Below, in pieces: positions 22,950-35,861 of a stretch of 64,000 nt of DNA. A program made the position numbers and the translations under genes. The number at the start of each line of letters is the position of its first letter. Positions within the stretch are counted from its first letter, which is position 1. Source of the DNA: Callipepla californica brunnescens. Taxonomy: Eukaryota > Chordata > Aves > Galliformes > Odontophoridae. The stretch lies in NCBI GenBank assembly GCA_023055505.1, contig JALIRH010000075.1, positions 806,001 through 870,000 on the forward strand, written 5' to 3'. The notes beneath the pieces were generated by a model, which saw nothing but the letters and a program-made list of their open reading frames with translations, did not search any database and was not told where the DNA came from.

Positions 22950-25900
22950 ATGCACGAACCGCTGTTAACCGCGGATTCCGATTCAATCGCATCAATCGCC
23001 TTTACTTCTGAGATTGCCGCTAAGGAAGACGCGAGTCAGAAGACTGCCGATCATTGTTTTCGGCTTCTCTATTCACCCGGCTGTCTTTCTATATTAAGGA
23101 ATCGCGACTTTCACGTGAAAGTGACTCAGTTTCAGGAGCTGTATTAGAATGTATACTGTACCCCAGTGTTAGCGAGAGGGAAATTTTAAATCCATCTTAA
23201 CTCTGCTACTGAATGCAAAGTAATTCTGCATCGGTCATTCAACTGCAAGCACGATTTCAAACTTTTCTCTGACAAGTGTTGTTATCCATTTTAGATCCTC
23301 ATTGTAACACATCACTCCTCGTTTCCCTACCATACACAGTGATCGTTTTGATTCCTCACAGAACCATGTGCTGTTTAGTGCTAAGGAAACAGTGTAGATA
23401 CTTAAAGTACTTAGACCTGTTTCCTCTAACAAATGCATGTGTCATTTCAACACTTACTATTGTTTCCCAGTAAGCCTTTTCATTGGAGCTTCTATAATGC
23501 AGATTATAAGAAGGTGCACATACCGGCACAAGCACTATGCACGAACCGCTGTTAACCGCGGATTCCGATTCAATCGCATCAATCGCCTTTACTTCTGAGA
23601 TTGCCGCTAAGGAAGACGCGAGTCAGAAGACTGCCGATCATTGTTTTCGGCTTCTCTATTCACCCGGCTGTCTTTCTATATTAAGGAATCGCGACTTTCA
23701 CGTGAAAGTGACTCAGTTTCAGGAGCTGTATTAGAATGTATACTGTACCACAGTGTTAGCGAGAGGGAAATTTTAAATCCATCTTAACTCTGCTACTGAA
23801 TGCAAAGTAATTCTGCATCGGTCATTCAACTGCAAGCACGATTTCAAACTTTTCTCTGACAAGTGTTGTTATCCATTTTAGATACTCATTGTAACACAGT
23901 CACTCCTCGTTTCCTTACTCTACACAGTGATCGTTTTGATTCCTCACAGAACCATGTGCTGTTCAGTGCTAAGGAAACAGTGTAGATACTTAAAGTACTT
24001 AGACCTGTTTCCTCTAACAAATGCATGTGTCATTTCAACACTTACTATTGTTTCCCAGTAAGCCTTTTCATAAGAGCTTCTATAATGCAGATTATAAGAA
24101 GGTGCACATACCGGCACATGCTCTATGCACGAACCGCTGTTAACCGCGGATTCCGATTCAATCGCATCAATCGCCTTTACTTCTGAGATTGCCGGTAAGG
24201 AAGACGCGAGTCAGAAGACTGCCTTACACTCTATAGCGGCTTCACTATTCAGCCCTCTGCTGTCCTATATAACAAATCGCGAATAACGCATGTAAGGAAC
24301 TCAGTTTCAGGAGCTGTACGAGAATGTATGCTGAACCCCAAAGTTTTTGAGACGAAAAATTTAAATCCCACTTTGCTCTGCAACTGAATACAAAGTATGT
24401 CTGCATTGGTCATTCACCTGCAAGCACGATTTCAAACTTTTCTCTGACAACTGTTCTTATCCATTTTAGTTCCTCTATGTAACACAGTCACTCCTCGTTT
24501 CCTTTCCATACAGAGTGATCTTTATGATTCTTCACAGAACCATGTGCTGTTCAGTGCTAAGGAAACAGTGTAGATGCTTAAAGTACTTATAGATGTTTCC
24601 TCTACCAAATGCATCTGTATTTCCTCCTCTTACAATTCTTTCCCAAGAAACTTTTTATTGGAGCTTCCTCCATGCAAATTATAAGAAGGTGCACATACCG
24701 GCACAAGCACTATGCACGAACCGCTGTTAACCGCGGATTCCAATTCAATCGCATCAATCGCCTTTACTTCTGAGTTTGCCGCTAAGGAAGAAGCGAGTCA
24801 GAAGACTGCCGATCACTCTATAGCGGCTTCTCTATTCACCCGGCTGTCTTTCTATATTAAGGAATCGCGAAAAACACGTGAAAATGAGTCTGTTTCAGGA
24901 GCTGTATGAGAATGTATACTGGACATCAGTGTTAGTGAGAGGGAAATTTTAAATCCCACTACTTTTCTGCTACTGAATGCAAAGTATGTCTGCATCAGTC
25001 ATTCACCTGCAAGCACGATTTCAAACTTTTCTCTGACAACTGTTGTTATCCATTTTAGATCCTCATTGTAACACATCACTCCTCGTTTCCCTACCATACA
25101 CAGTGATCGTTTTAATTCCACACAAATCCATGTGCTGTTCAGTGCTAAGGAAACAGTGTAGATGCTTAAACTACTTATAGATGTTTCCTCTACCAAATGC
25201 ATCTGTATTTCCTCCTCTTACAATTGTTTCCCAATAATCTTTTCATTTGAACCTGTAGAATGCAAATTATAAGAAGGTGCACATACCGGCACAAGCACTA
25301 TGCACGAACCGCCGTTAACCGCGGATTCCGATTCAATCGCATCAATCGTGTTTACTTCTGAGATTGCCGCTAAGGAAGACGCGAGTCAGAAGACTGCCTT
25401 ACACTCTATAGCGGCTTCTTATTCAGCCGTCTACTGTCCTATATAACGATTCGTTGTTAACGCATGTAAGGGACTCAGTTTCAGGAGCTGTATGAGAACG
25501 TATGCTGAACCCCAATGTCAGTGAGACGAAAAATATAAATCCCACTTTGCTCCGCAACTGAATACAAAGTATGTCTGCATCGGTCATTCACCTGCAAGCA
25601 CGATTTCAATCTTTTCTCTGAGAAGTGCTCTTATTCATTTGAGATCCTCTATGTTACACAGTCACTCCTCGTTTCCTTACTCTACACAGTGATCGTTTTG
25701 ATTCTTCACAGAACCATATGCTGTTCAGTGCTAAGGAAACAGTGTAGATACTTAAAGTACTTAGACCTGTTTCCTCTAAAAAATGCATGTGTCATTTCAA
25801 CACTTACTATTGTTTCCCAGTAAGCCTTTTCATTGGAGCTTCTATAATGCAGATTATAAGAAGGTGCACATACCGGCACATGCTCTATGCACGAACCGCT

Positions 25901-27645
25901 GTTAACCGCGGATTCCGACTCAATCGAATCAATTGCCTTTACTTCTGAGATTGCCGCTAAGGAAGACTCGAGACAGAGGACGGCCTTACACTCTATAGCG
26001 GCTTCTTATTCAGCCCTCTACTGTCCTATATAACGATTCGCGGTTAACGCATGTAAGGGACTCAGTTTCAGGAGCTGTACGAGAACGTATGCTGAACCCC
26101 AATGTTAGTGAGATGAAAAATTTAAATCCTACTTTGCTCTGCAACTGAATACAAAGTATGTCTGCATCGGTCATTCACCTGCAAGCACGATTTCAAACTT
26201 TTCTCTGAGAAGTGTTCTTATCCATTTGAGATCCTCTATGTTACACAGTCACTCCTCGTTTCCTTACTCTACACAGTGATCGTTTTGATTCCTCACAGAA
26301 CCATATGCTGTTTAGTGCCAAGGAAACAGTGTAGATGCTTAAAGTAATTAGAGTTGTTTCCTCTACCAAATGCATCTGAATTTCCACCTCTTACAATTCT
26401 TTCCCAGTAAGCCTTTTCATTGGAGCTTCTATAATGCAGATTATAAGAAGGTGCACATACCGGCACATGCTCTATGCACGAACCGCTGTTAACCGCGGAT
26501 TCCGATTCAATCGAATCAATTGCCTTTACTTCTGAGATTGCCGCTAAGGAAGACTCGAGACAGAGGACGGCCTTACACTCTATAGCGGCTTCTTATTCAG
26601 CCCTCTACTGTCCTATATAACGATTCGCGGTTAACGCATGTAAGGGACTCAGTTTCAGGAGCTGTACGAGAACGTATGCTGAACCCCAATGTTAGTGAGA
26701 TGAAAAATTTAAATCCCACTTTGCTCTGCAACTGAATACAAAGTATGTCTGCATCGGTCATTCACCTGCAAGCACGATTTCAAACTTTTCTCTGACAACT
26801 GTTGTTATACAATTTAGATCCTCTATGTTACACAGTCACTCCTCGTTTCCTTACTCTACACAGTGATCGTTTTGATTCCTCACAGAACCATATGCTGTTT
26901 AGTGCCAAGGAAACAGTGTAGATGCTTAAACTACTTATAGATGTTTCCTCTTCCAAATGCATCTGAATTTCCACATCTTAAAATTCTTTCCCAATAAACT
27001 TTTTATAGGAGCTTCCTTCATGCAAATTATTAGAAGGTGTACATACCGGCACAAGCACTATGCACGAACCGCTGTTAACCGCGGATTCCGATTCAATCGC
27101 ATCAATCGCCTTTACTTCTGAGATTGCCGCTAAGGAAGACGCGAGTCAGAAGACTGCCTTACACTCTATAGCGGCTTCTTATTCAGCCGTCTACTGTCCT
27201 ATATAACGATTCGCGGTTTACGCATGTAAGGGACTCAGTTTCAGGAGCTGTACGAGAACGTATGCTGAACCCCAATGTTAGTGAGACGTAAAATTTAAAT
27301 CCCACTTTGCTCTGCAACTGAATACAAAGTATGTCTGCATCGGTCATTCACCTGCAAGCACGATTTCAAACTTTTCTCTGACAACTGTTCTTATCCATTT
27401 TAGTTCCTCTATGTAACACAGTCACTCCTCGTTTCCTTTCCATACAGAGTGATCTTTATGATTCTTCACAGAACCATGTGCTGTTCAGTGCTAAGGAAAC
27501 AGTGTAGATGCTTAAAGTACTTATAGATGTTTCCTCTACCAAATGCATCTGTATTTCCTCCTCTTACAATTGTTTCCCAATAATCTTTTCATTTGAACCT
27601 GTAGAATGCAAATTATAAGAAGGTGCACATACCGGCACAAGCACT
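22950..27645. repeat. HOR unit, 8-mer with doubled C: C-C-B-D-A1-S-S-A2
   Basis: Monomer starts: 22950 C, 23537 C, 24125 B, 24712 D, 25300 A1, 25887 S, 26474 S, 27060 A2. Compared with the canonical 11-mer it gains one C and lacks A4-B-D-A3. The A1 at 25300 is entered through a J3 linker and has an A3-like lead (caagcac, CCGCCG), which marks the deletion junction. The C at 22950 has CACATAACGG where most monomers read CACATACCGG. The C monomers at 32341 and 35862 share this change. Confidence 0.87.
25300..25886 (+). repeat. Fusion monomer: A3 lead joined to A1 body
   Basis: It is entered through J3 with CACAAGCACTATG and CCGCCG, as A3 monomers are. It then carries the A1 features ATCGTGTTTAC (an altered form of ATCGCGTTTAC), CGATTCGTTGTTAAC and TTTCAATCTTTTC. 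The breakpoint is about 25316-25348. It marks the loss of sequence between D and A1 in this 8-mer unit. Confidence 0.83.
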
Positions 27646-30600
27646 ATGCACGAACCGCCGTTAACCGCGGATTCCGATTCAATCGCATCAATCGCCTTTA
27701 CTTCTGAGATTGCCGCTAAGGAAGACGCGAGTCAGAAGACTGCCGATCATTGTTTTCGGCTTCTCTATTCACCCGGCTGTCTTTCTATATTAAGGAATCG
27801 CGACTTTCACGTGAAAGTGACTCAGTTTCAGGAGCTGTATTAGAATGTATACTGTACCCCAGTGTTAGCGAGAGGGAAATTTTAAATCCATCTTAACTCT
27901 GCTACTGAATGCAAAGTAATTCTGCATCGGTCATTCAACTGCAAGCACGATTTCAAACTTTTCTCTGACAAGTGTTGTTATCCATTTTAGATCCTCATTG
28001 TAACACATCACTCCTCGTTTCCCTACCATACACAGTGATCGTTTCGATTCCTCACAGAACCATGTGCTGTTTAGTGCTAAGGAAACAGTGTAGATACTTA
28101 AAGTACTTAGACCTGTTTCCTCTAACAAATGCATGTGTCATTTCAACACTTACTATTGTTTCCCAGTAAGCCTTTTCATTGGAGCTTCTATAATGCAGAT
28201 TATAAGAAGGTGCACATACCGGCACATGCTCTATGCACGAACCGCTGTTAACCGCGGATTCCGATTCAATCGCATCAATCGCCTTTACTTCTGAGATTGC
28301 CGGTAAGGAAGACGCGAGTCAGAAGACTGCCTTACACTCTATAGCGGCTTCACTATTCAGCCCTCTGCTGTCCTATATAACAAATCGCGAATAACGCATG
28401 TAAGGAACTCAGTTTCAGGAGCTGTACGAGAATGTATGCTGAACCCCAAAGTTTTTGAGACGAAAAATTTAAATCCCACTTTGCTCTGCAACTGAATACA
28501 AAGTATGTCTGCATTGGTCATTCACCTGCAAGCACGATTTCAAACTTTTCTCTGAGAAGTGTTCTTATCCATTTGAGATCCTTTATGTAACACAGTCACT
28601 CCTCGTTTCCTTTCCATACAGAGTGATCTTTATGATTCTTCACAGAACCATGTGCTGTTCAGTGCTAAGGAAACAGTGTAGATGCTTAAACTACTTATAG
28701 ATGTTTCCTCTACCAAATGCATCTGTATTTCCTCCTCTTACAATTGTTTCCCAATAATCTTTTCATTTGAACCTGTAGAATGCAAATTATAAGAAGGTGC
28801 ACATACCGGCACAAGCACTATGCACGAACCGCTGTTAACCGCGGATTCCAATTCAATCGCATCAATCGCCTTTACTTCTGAGTTTGCCGCTAAGGAAGAA
28901 GCGAGTCAGAAGACTGCCGATCACTGTATAGCGGCTTCTCTATTCACCCGGCTGTCTTTCTATATTAAGGAATCGCGAAAAACACGTGAAAATGAGTCTG
29001 TTTCAGGAGCTGTATGAGAATGTATACTGGACATCAGTGTTAGTGAGAGAAAAATTTTAAATCCCAATACTTTTCTGCTACTGAATGCAAAGTATGTCTG
29101 CATCAGTCATTCACCTGCAAGCACGATTTCAAACTTTTCTCTGACAACTGTTGTTATACAATTTAGATCATCATTGTAACACAGTCAACCCTCGTTTCCT
29201 TACTCTACCCAGTGATCCTTTTGATTCTCCACAGAAACATATGCTGTCTAGTGCCAAGGAAACAGTGTAGATGCTTAAAGTACTTATAGATGTTTCCTCT
29301 ACCAAATGCATCTGTATTTCCTCCTCTTACAATTGTTTCCCAAAATCTTTTCATTTGAACCTGTAGAATGCAAATTATACGAACGTGCACATACCGGCAC
29401 AAGCACTATGCACGAACCGCTGTTAACCGCGGATTCCGATTCAATCGCATCAATCGCCTTTACTTCTGAGATTGCCGGTAAGGAAGACGCGAGTCAGAAG
29501 ACTGCCTTACACTCTATAGCGGCTTCTTATTCAGCCGTCTACTGTCCTATATAACGATTCGCGGTTAACGCATGTAAGGGACTCAGTTTCAGGAGCTGTA
29601 CGAGAACGTATGCTGAACCCCAATGTTAGTGAGACGAAAAATTTAAATCCCACTTTGCTCTGCAACTGAATACAAAGTATGTCTGCATCGGTCATTCACC
29701 TGCAAGCACGATTTCAAACTTTTCTCTGAGAAGTGTTCTTATCCATTTTAGTTCCTCTATGTTACACAGTCACTCCTCGTTTCCTTACTCTACACAGTGA
29801 TCGTTTTGATTCCTCACAGAACCATGTGCTGTTCAGTGCTAAGGAAACAGTGTAGATACTTAAAGTACTTAGACCTGTTTCCTCTAACAAATGCATGTGT
29901 CATTTCAACACTTACTATTGTTTCCCAGTAAGCCTTTTCATTGGAGCTTCTATAATGCAGATTATAAGAAGGTGCACATACCGGCACATGCTCTATGCAC
30001 GAACCGCTGTTAACCGCGGATTCCGATTCAATCGCATCAATCGCGTTTACTTCTGAGATTGCCGCTAAGGAAGACGCGAGTCAGAAGACTGCCTTACACT
30101 CTATAGCGGCTTCTTATTCAGCCGTCTACTGTCCTATATAACGATTCGTTGTTAACGCATGTAAGGGACTCAGTTTCAGGAGCTGTATGAGAACGTATGC
30201 TGAACCCCAATGTCAGTGAGACGAAAAATTTAAATCCCACTTTGCTCCGCAACTGAATACAAAGTATGTCTGCATCGGTCATTCACCTGCAAGCACGATT
30301 TCAATCTTTTCTCTGAGAAGTGTTCTTATTCATTTGAGATCCTCTATGTTACACAGTCACTCCTCGTTTCCTTACTCTACACAGTGATCGTTTTGATTCT
30401 TCACAGAACCATATGCTGTTCAGTGCTAAGGAAACAGTGTAGATACTTAAAGTACTTAGACCTGTTTCCTCTAAAAAATGCATGTGTCATTTCAACACTT
30501 ACTATTGTTTCCCAGTAAGCCTTTTCATTGGAGCTTCTATAATGCAGATTATAAGAAGGTGCACATACCGGCACATGCTCTATGCACGAACCGCTGTTAA

Positions 30601-32340
30601 CCGCGGATTCCGACTCAATCGAATCAATTGCCTTTACTTCTGAGATTGCCGCTAAGGAAGACTCGAGACAGAGGACGGCCTTACACTCTATAGCGGCTTC
30701 TTATTCAGCCGTCTACTGTCCTATATAACGATTCGCGGTTAACGCATGTAAGGGACTCAGTTTCAGGAGCTGTACGAGAACGTATGCTGAACCCCAATGT
30801 TAGTGAGATGAAAAATTTAAATCCTACTTTGCTCTGCAACTGAATACAAAGTATGTCTGCATCGGTCATTCACCTGCAAGCACGATTTCAAACTTTTCTC
30901 TGAGAAGTGTTCTTATCCATTTGAGATCCTCTATGTTACACAGTCACTCCTCGTTTCCTTACTCTACACAGTGATCGTTTTGATTCCTCACAGAACCATA
31001 TGCTGTTTAGTGCCAAGGAAACAGTGTAGATGCTTAAACTACTTATAGATGTTTCCTCTACCAAATGCATCTGAATTTCCTCCTCTTACAATTCTTTCCC
31101 AGTAAGCCTTTTCATTGGAGCTTCTATAATGCAGATTATAAGAAGGTGCACATACCGGCACATGCTCTATGCACGAACCGCTGTTAACCGCGGATTCCGA
31201 TTCAATCGAATCAATTGCCTTTACTTCTGAGATTGCCGCTAAGGAAGACTCGAGACAGAGGACGGCCTTACACTCTATAGCGGCTTCTTATTCAGCCCTC
31301 TACTGTCCTATATAACGATTCGCGGTTAACGCATGTAAGGGACTCAGTTTCAGGAGCTGTACGAGAACGTATGCTGAACCCCAATGTTAGTGAGATGAAA
31401 AATTTAAATCCCACTTTGCTCTGCAACTGAATACAAAGTATGTCTGCATCGGTCATTCACCTGCAAGCACGATTTCAAACTTTTCTCTGACAACTGTTGT
31501 TATACAATTTAGATCCTCTATGTTACACAGTCACTCCTCGTTTCCTTACTCTACACAGTGATCGTTTTGATTCCTCACAGAACCATATGCTGTTTAGTGC
31601 CAAGGAAACAGTGTAGATGCTTAAACTACTTATAGATGTTTCCTCTACCAAATGCATCTGAATTTCCACCTCTTAAAATTCTTTCCCAATAAACTTTTTA
31701 TAGGAGCTTCCTTCATGCAAATTATTAGAAGGTGCACATACCGGCACAAGCACTATGCACGAACCGCTGTTAACCGCGGATTCCGATTCAATCGCATCAA
31801 TTGCCTTTACTTCTGAGATTGCCGCTAAGGAAGACGCGAGTCAGAAGACTGCCTTACACTCTATAGCGGCTTCTTATTCAGCCGTCTACTGTCCTATATA
31901 ACGATTCGCGGTTTACGCATGTAAGGGACTCAGTTTCAGGAGCTGTACGAGAACGTATGCTGAACCCCAATGTTAGTGAGACGTAAAATTTAAATCCCAC
32001 TTTGCTCTGCAACTGAATACAAAGTATGTCTGCATCGGTCATTCACCTGCAAGCACGATTTCAAACTTTTCTCTGACCACTGTTCTTATCCATTTTAGTT
32101 CCTCTATGTAACACAGTCACTCCTCGTTTCCTTTCCGTACAGAGTGATCTTTATGATTCTCCACAGAACCATATGCTGTTTAGTGCTAAGGAAACAGTGT
32201 AGATGCTTAAACTACTTATAGATGTTTCCTCTACCAAATGCATCTGTATTTCCTCCTCTTACAATTGTTTCCCAATAATCTTTTCATTTGAACCTGTAGA
32301 ATGCAAATTATAAGAAGGTGCACATAACGGCACAAGCACT
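27646..32340. repeat. HOR unit, 8-mer: C-B-D-A4-A1-S-S-A2
   Basis: Monomer starts: 27646 C, 28233 B, 28820 D, 29408 A4, 29995 A1, 30582 S, 31169 S, 31755 A2. It equals the canonical 11-mer minus one B-D-A3 block between A4 and A1. This is the leftmost A4, recognised by the lead TATACGAACGTGCAC and linker J5. The D is entered through J3 instead of the usual J4, as is the D at 54054. Confidence 0.88.
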
Positions 32341-35300
32341 ATGCACGAACCGCTGTTAACCGCGGATTCCGATTCAATCGCATCAATCGCCTTTACTTCT
32401 GAGATTGCCGCTAAGGAAGACGCGAGTCAGAAGACTGCCGATCATTGTTTTCGGCTTCTCTATTCACCCGGCTGTCTTTCTATATTAAGGAATCGCGACT
32501 TTCACGTGAAAGTGACTCAGTTTAAGGAGCTGTATTAGAATGTATACTGTACCCCAGTGTTAGCGAGAGGGAAATTTTAAATCCATCTTAACTCTGCTAC
32601 TGAATGCAAAGTAATTCTGCATCGGTCATTCAACTGCAAGCACGAATTCAAACTTTTCTCTGACAAGTGTTGTTATCCATTTTAGATCCTCATTGTAACA
32701 CATCACTCCTCGTTTCCCTACCATACACAGTGATCGTTTTGATTCCTCACAGAACCATGTGCTGTTTAGTGCTAAGGAAGAAGTGTAGATACTTAAAGTA
32801 CTTAGACCTGTTTCCTCTAACAAATGCATGTGTCATTTCAACACTTACTATTGTTTCCCAGTAAGCCTTTTCATTGGAGCTTCTATAATGCAGATTATAA
32901 GAAGGTGCACATACCGGCACAAGCACTATGCACGAACCGCTGTTAACCGCGGATTCCGATTCAATCGCATCAATCGCCTTTACTTCTGAGATTGCCGGTA
33001 AGGAAGACGCGAGTCAGAAGACTGCCTTACACTCTATTGCGGCTTCTTATTCAGCCCTCTACTGTCCTATATAACGATTCGCGGTTAACGCATGTAAGGG
33101 ACTCAGTTTCAGGAGCTGTACGAGAACGTATGCTGAACCCCAATGTTAGTGAGACGAAAAATTTAAATCCCACTTTGCTCTGCAACTGAATACAAAGTAT
33201 GTCTGCATCGGTCATTCACCTGCAAGCACGATTTCAAACTTTTCTCTGAGAAGTGTTCTTATCCATTTGAGATCCTCTATGTTACACAGTCACTCCTCGT
33301 TTCCTTACTCTACACAGTGATCGTTTTGATTCCTCACAGAACCATGTGCTGTTCAGTGCTAAGGAAACAGTGTAGATGCTTAAAGTACTTATAGATGTTT
33401 CCTCTACCAAATGCATCTGTATTTCCTCCTCTTACAATTCTTTCCCAAGAAACTTTTTATTGGAGCTTCCTCCATGCAAATTATAAGAAGGTGCACATAC
33501 CGGCACAAGCACTATGCACGAACCGCTGTTAACCGCGGATTCCAATTCAATCGCATCAATCGCCTTTACTTCTGAGTTTGCCGCTAAGGAAGAAGCGAGT
33601 CAGAAGACTGCCGATCACTCTATAGCGGCTTCTCTATTCACCCGGCTGTCTTTCTACATTAAGGAATCGCGAAAAACACGTGAAAATGAGTCTGTTTCAG
33701 GAGCTGTATGAGAATGTATACTGGACATCAGTGTTAGTGAGAGGGAAATTTTAAATCCCACTACTTTTCTGCTACTGAATGCAAAGTATGTCTGCATCAG
33801 TCATTCACCTGCAAGCACGATTTCAAACTTTTCTCTGACAACTGTTGTTATCCATTTTAGATCCTCATTGTAACACATCACTCCTCGTTTCCCTACCATA
33901 CACAGTGATCGTTTTAATTCCACACAAATCCATGTGCTGTTCAGTGCTAAGGAAACAGTGTAGATACTTAAAGTACTTAGACCTGTTTCCTCTAACAAAT
34001 GCATGTGTCATTTCAACACTTACTATTGTTTCCCAGTAAGCCTTTTCATTGGAGCTTCTATAATGCAGATTATAAGAAGGTGCACATACCGGCACATGCT
34101 CTATGCACGAACCGCTGTTAACCGCGGATTCCGACTCAATCGAATCAATTGCCTTTACTTCTGAGATTGCCGCTAAGGAAGACTCGAGACAGAGGACGGC
34201 CTTACACTCTATAGCGGCTTCTTATTCAGCCCTCTACTGTCCTATATAACGATTCGCGGTTAACGCATGTAAGGGACTCAGTTTCAGGAGCTGTACGAGA
34301 ACGTATGCTGAACCCCAATGTTAGTGAGATGAAAAATTTAAATCCTACTTTGCTCTGCAACTGAATACAAAGTATGTCTGCATCGGTCATTCACCTGCAA
34401 GCACGATTTCAAACTTTTCTCTGAGAAGTGTTCTTATCCATTTGAGATCCTCTATGTTACACAGTCACTCCTCGTTTCCTTACTCTACACAGTGATCGTT
34501 TTGATTCCTCACAGAACCATATGCTGTTTAGTGCCAAGGAAACAGTGTAGATGCTTAAAGTAATTAGAGTTGTTTCCTCTACCAAATGCATCTGAATTTC
34601 CACCTCTTACAATTCTTTCCCAGTAAGCCTTTTCATTGGAGCTTCTATAATGCAGATTATAAGAAGGTGCACATACCGGCACATGCTCTATGCACGAACC
34701 GCTGTTAACCGCGGATTCCGATTCAATCGAATCAATCGCGTTTACTTCTGAGATTGCCGCTAAGGAAGACTCGAGACAGAGGACGGCCTTACACTCTATA
34801 GCGGCTTCTTATTCAGCCGTCTACTGTCCTATATAACGATTCGCGGTTTACGCATGTAAGGGACTCAGTTTCAGGAGCTGTACGAGAACGTATGCTGAAC
34901 CCACATGTTAGTGAGATGAAAAATTTAAATCCCACTTTGCTCTGCAACTGAATACAAAGTATGTCTGCATCGGTCATTCACCTGCAAGCACGATTTCAAA
35001 CTTTTCTCTGACAACTGTTGTTATACAATTTAGATCCTCTATGTTACACAGTCACTCCTCGTTTCCTTACTCTACACAGTGATCGTTTTGATTCCTCACA
35101 GAACCATATGCTGTTTAGTGCCAAGGAAACAGTGTAGATGCTTAAACTACTTATAGATGTTTCCTCTACCAAATGCATCTGAATTTCCACCTCTTAAAAT
35201 TCTTTCCCAATAAACTTTTTATAGGAGCTTCCTTCATGCAAATTATTAGAAGGTGCACATACCGGCACAAGCACTATGCACGAACCGCTGTTAACCGCGG

Positions 35301-35861
35301 ATTCCGATTCAATCGCATCAATCGCCTTTACTTCTGAGATTGCCGCTAAGGAAGACGCGAGTCAGAAGACTGCCTTACACTCTATAGCGGCTTCTTATTC
35401 AGCCGTCTACTGTCCTATATAACGATTCGCGGTTTACGCATGTAAGGGACTCAGTTTCAGGAGCTGTACGAGAACGTATGCTGAACCCCAATGTTAGTGA
35501 GACGTAAAATTTAAATCCCACTTTGCTCTGCAACTGAATACAAAGTATGTCTGCATCGGTCATTCACCTGCAAGCACGATTTCAAACTTTTCTCTGACCA
35601 CTGTTCTTATCCATTTTAGTTCCTCTATGTAACACAGTCACTCCTCGTTTCCTTTCCGTACAGAGTGATCTTTATGATTCTTCACAGAACCATGTGCTGT
35701 TCAGTGCTAAGGAAACAGTGTAGATGCTTAAAGTACTTATAGATGTTTCCTCTACCAAATGCATCTGTATTTCCTCCTCTTACAATTGTTTCCCAATAAT
35801 CTTTTCATTTGAACCTGTAGAATGCAAATTATAAGAAGGTGCACATAACGGCACAAGCACT
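32341..35861. repeat. HOR unit, 6-mer, first tandem copy: C-A4-D-S-S-A2
   Basis: Monomer starts: 32341 C, 32928 A4, 33514 D, 34103 S, 34690 S, 35276 A2. It can be derived from the 11-mer by losing B-D after C, B after A4, and A3-A1 after D (2+1+2 = 5 monomers). The A4 at 32928 has a B-type distal tail, and the D at 33514 has an A1/A4-type distal tail. Both are signs of those deletions. The C carries GAAGAAGTG (32777) where others read GAAACAGTG. It has TTTAAGG at 32521, where the second copy has TTTCAGG. Confidence 0.9.
32928..33513 (+). repeat. Chimeric monomer: A4 head joined to B2-type tail, with C-derived lead
   Basis: The lead is J1 with GATTATAAGAAGG as after C, switching to A4's CACAAGCAC within about 32906-32921. 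The body is A4. The tail switches to AGATGCTTAAAGTAC and J4 within about 33336-33378, as in B2. Two independent breakpoints therefore flank this monomer. It is duplicated intact at 36449. Confidence 0.85.
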
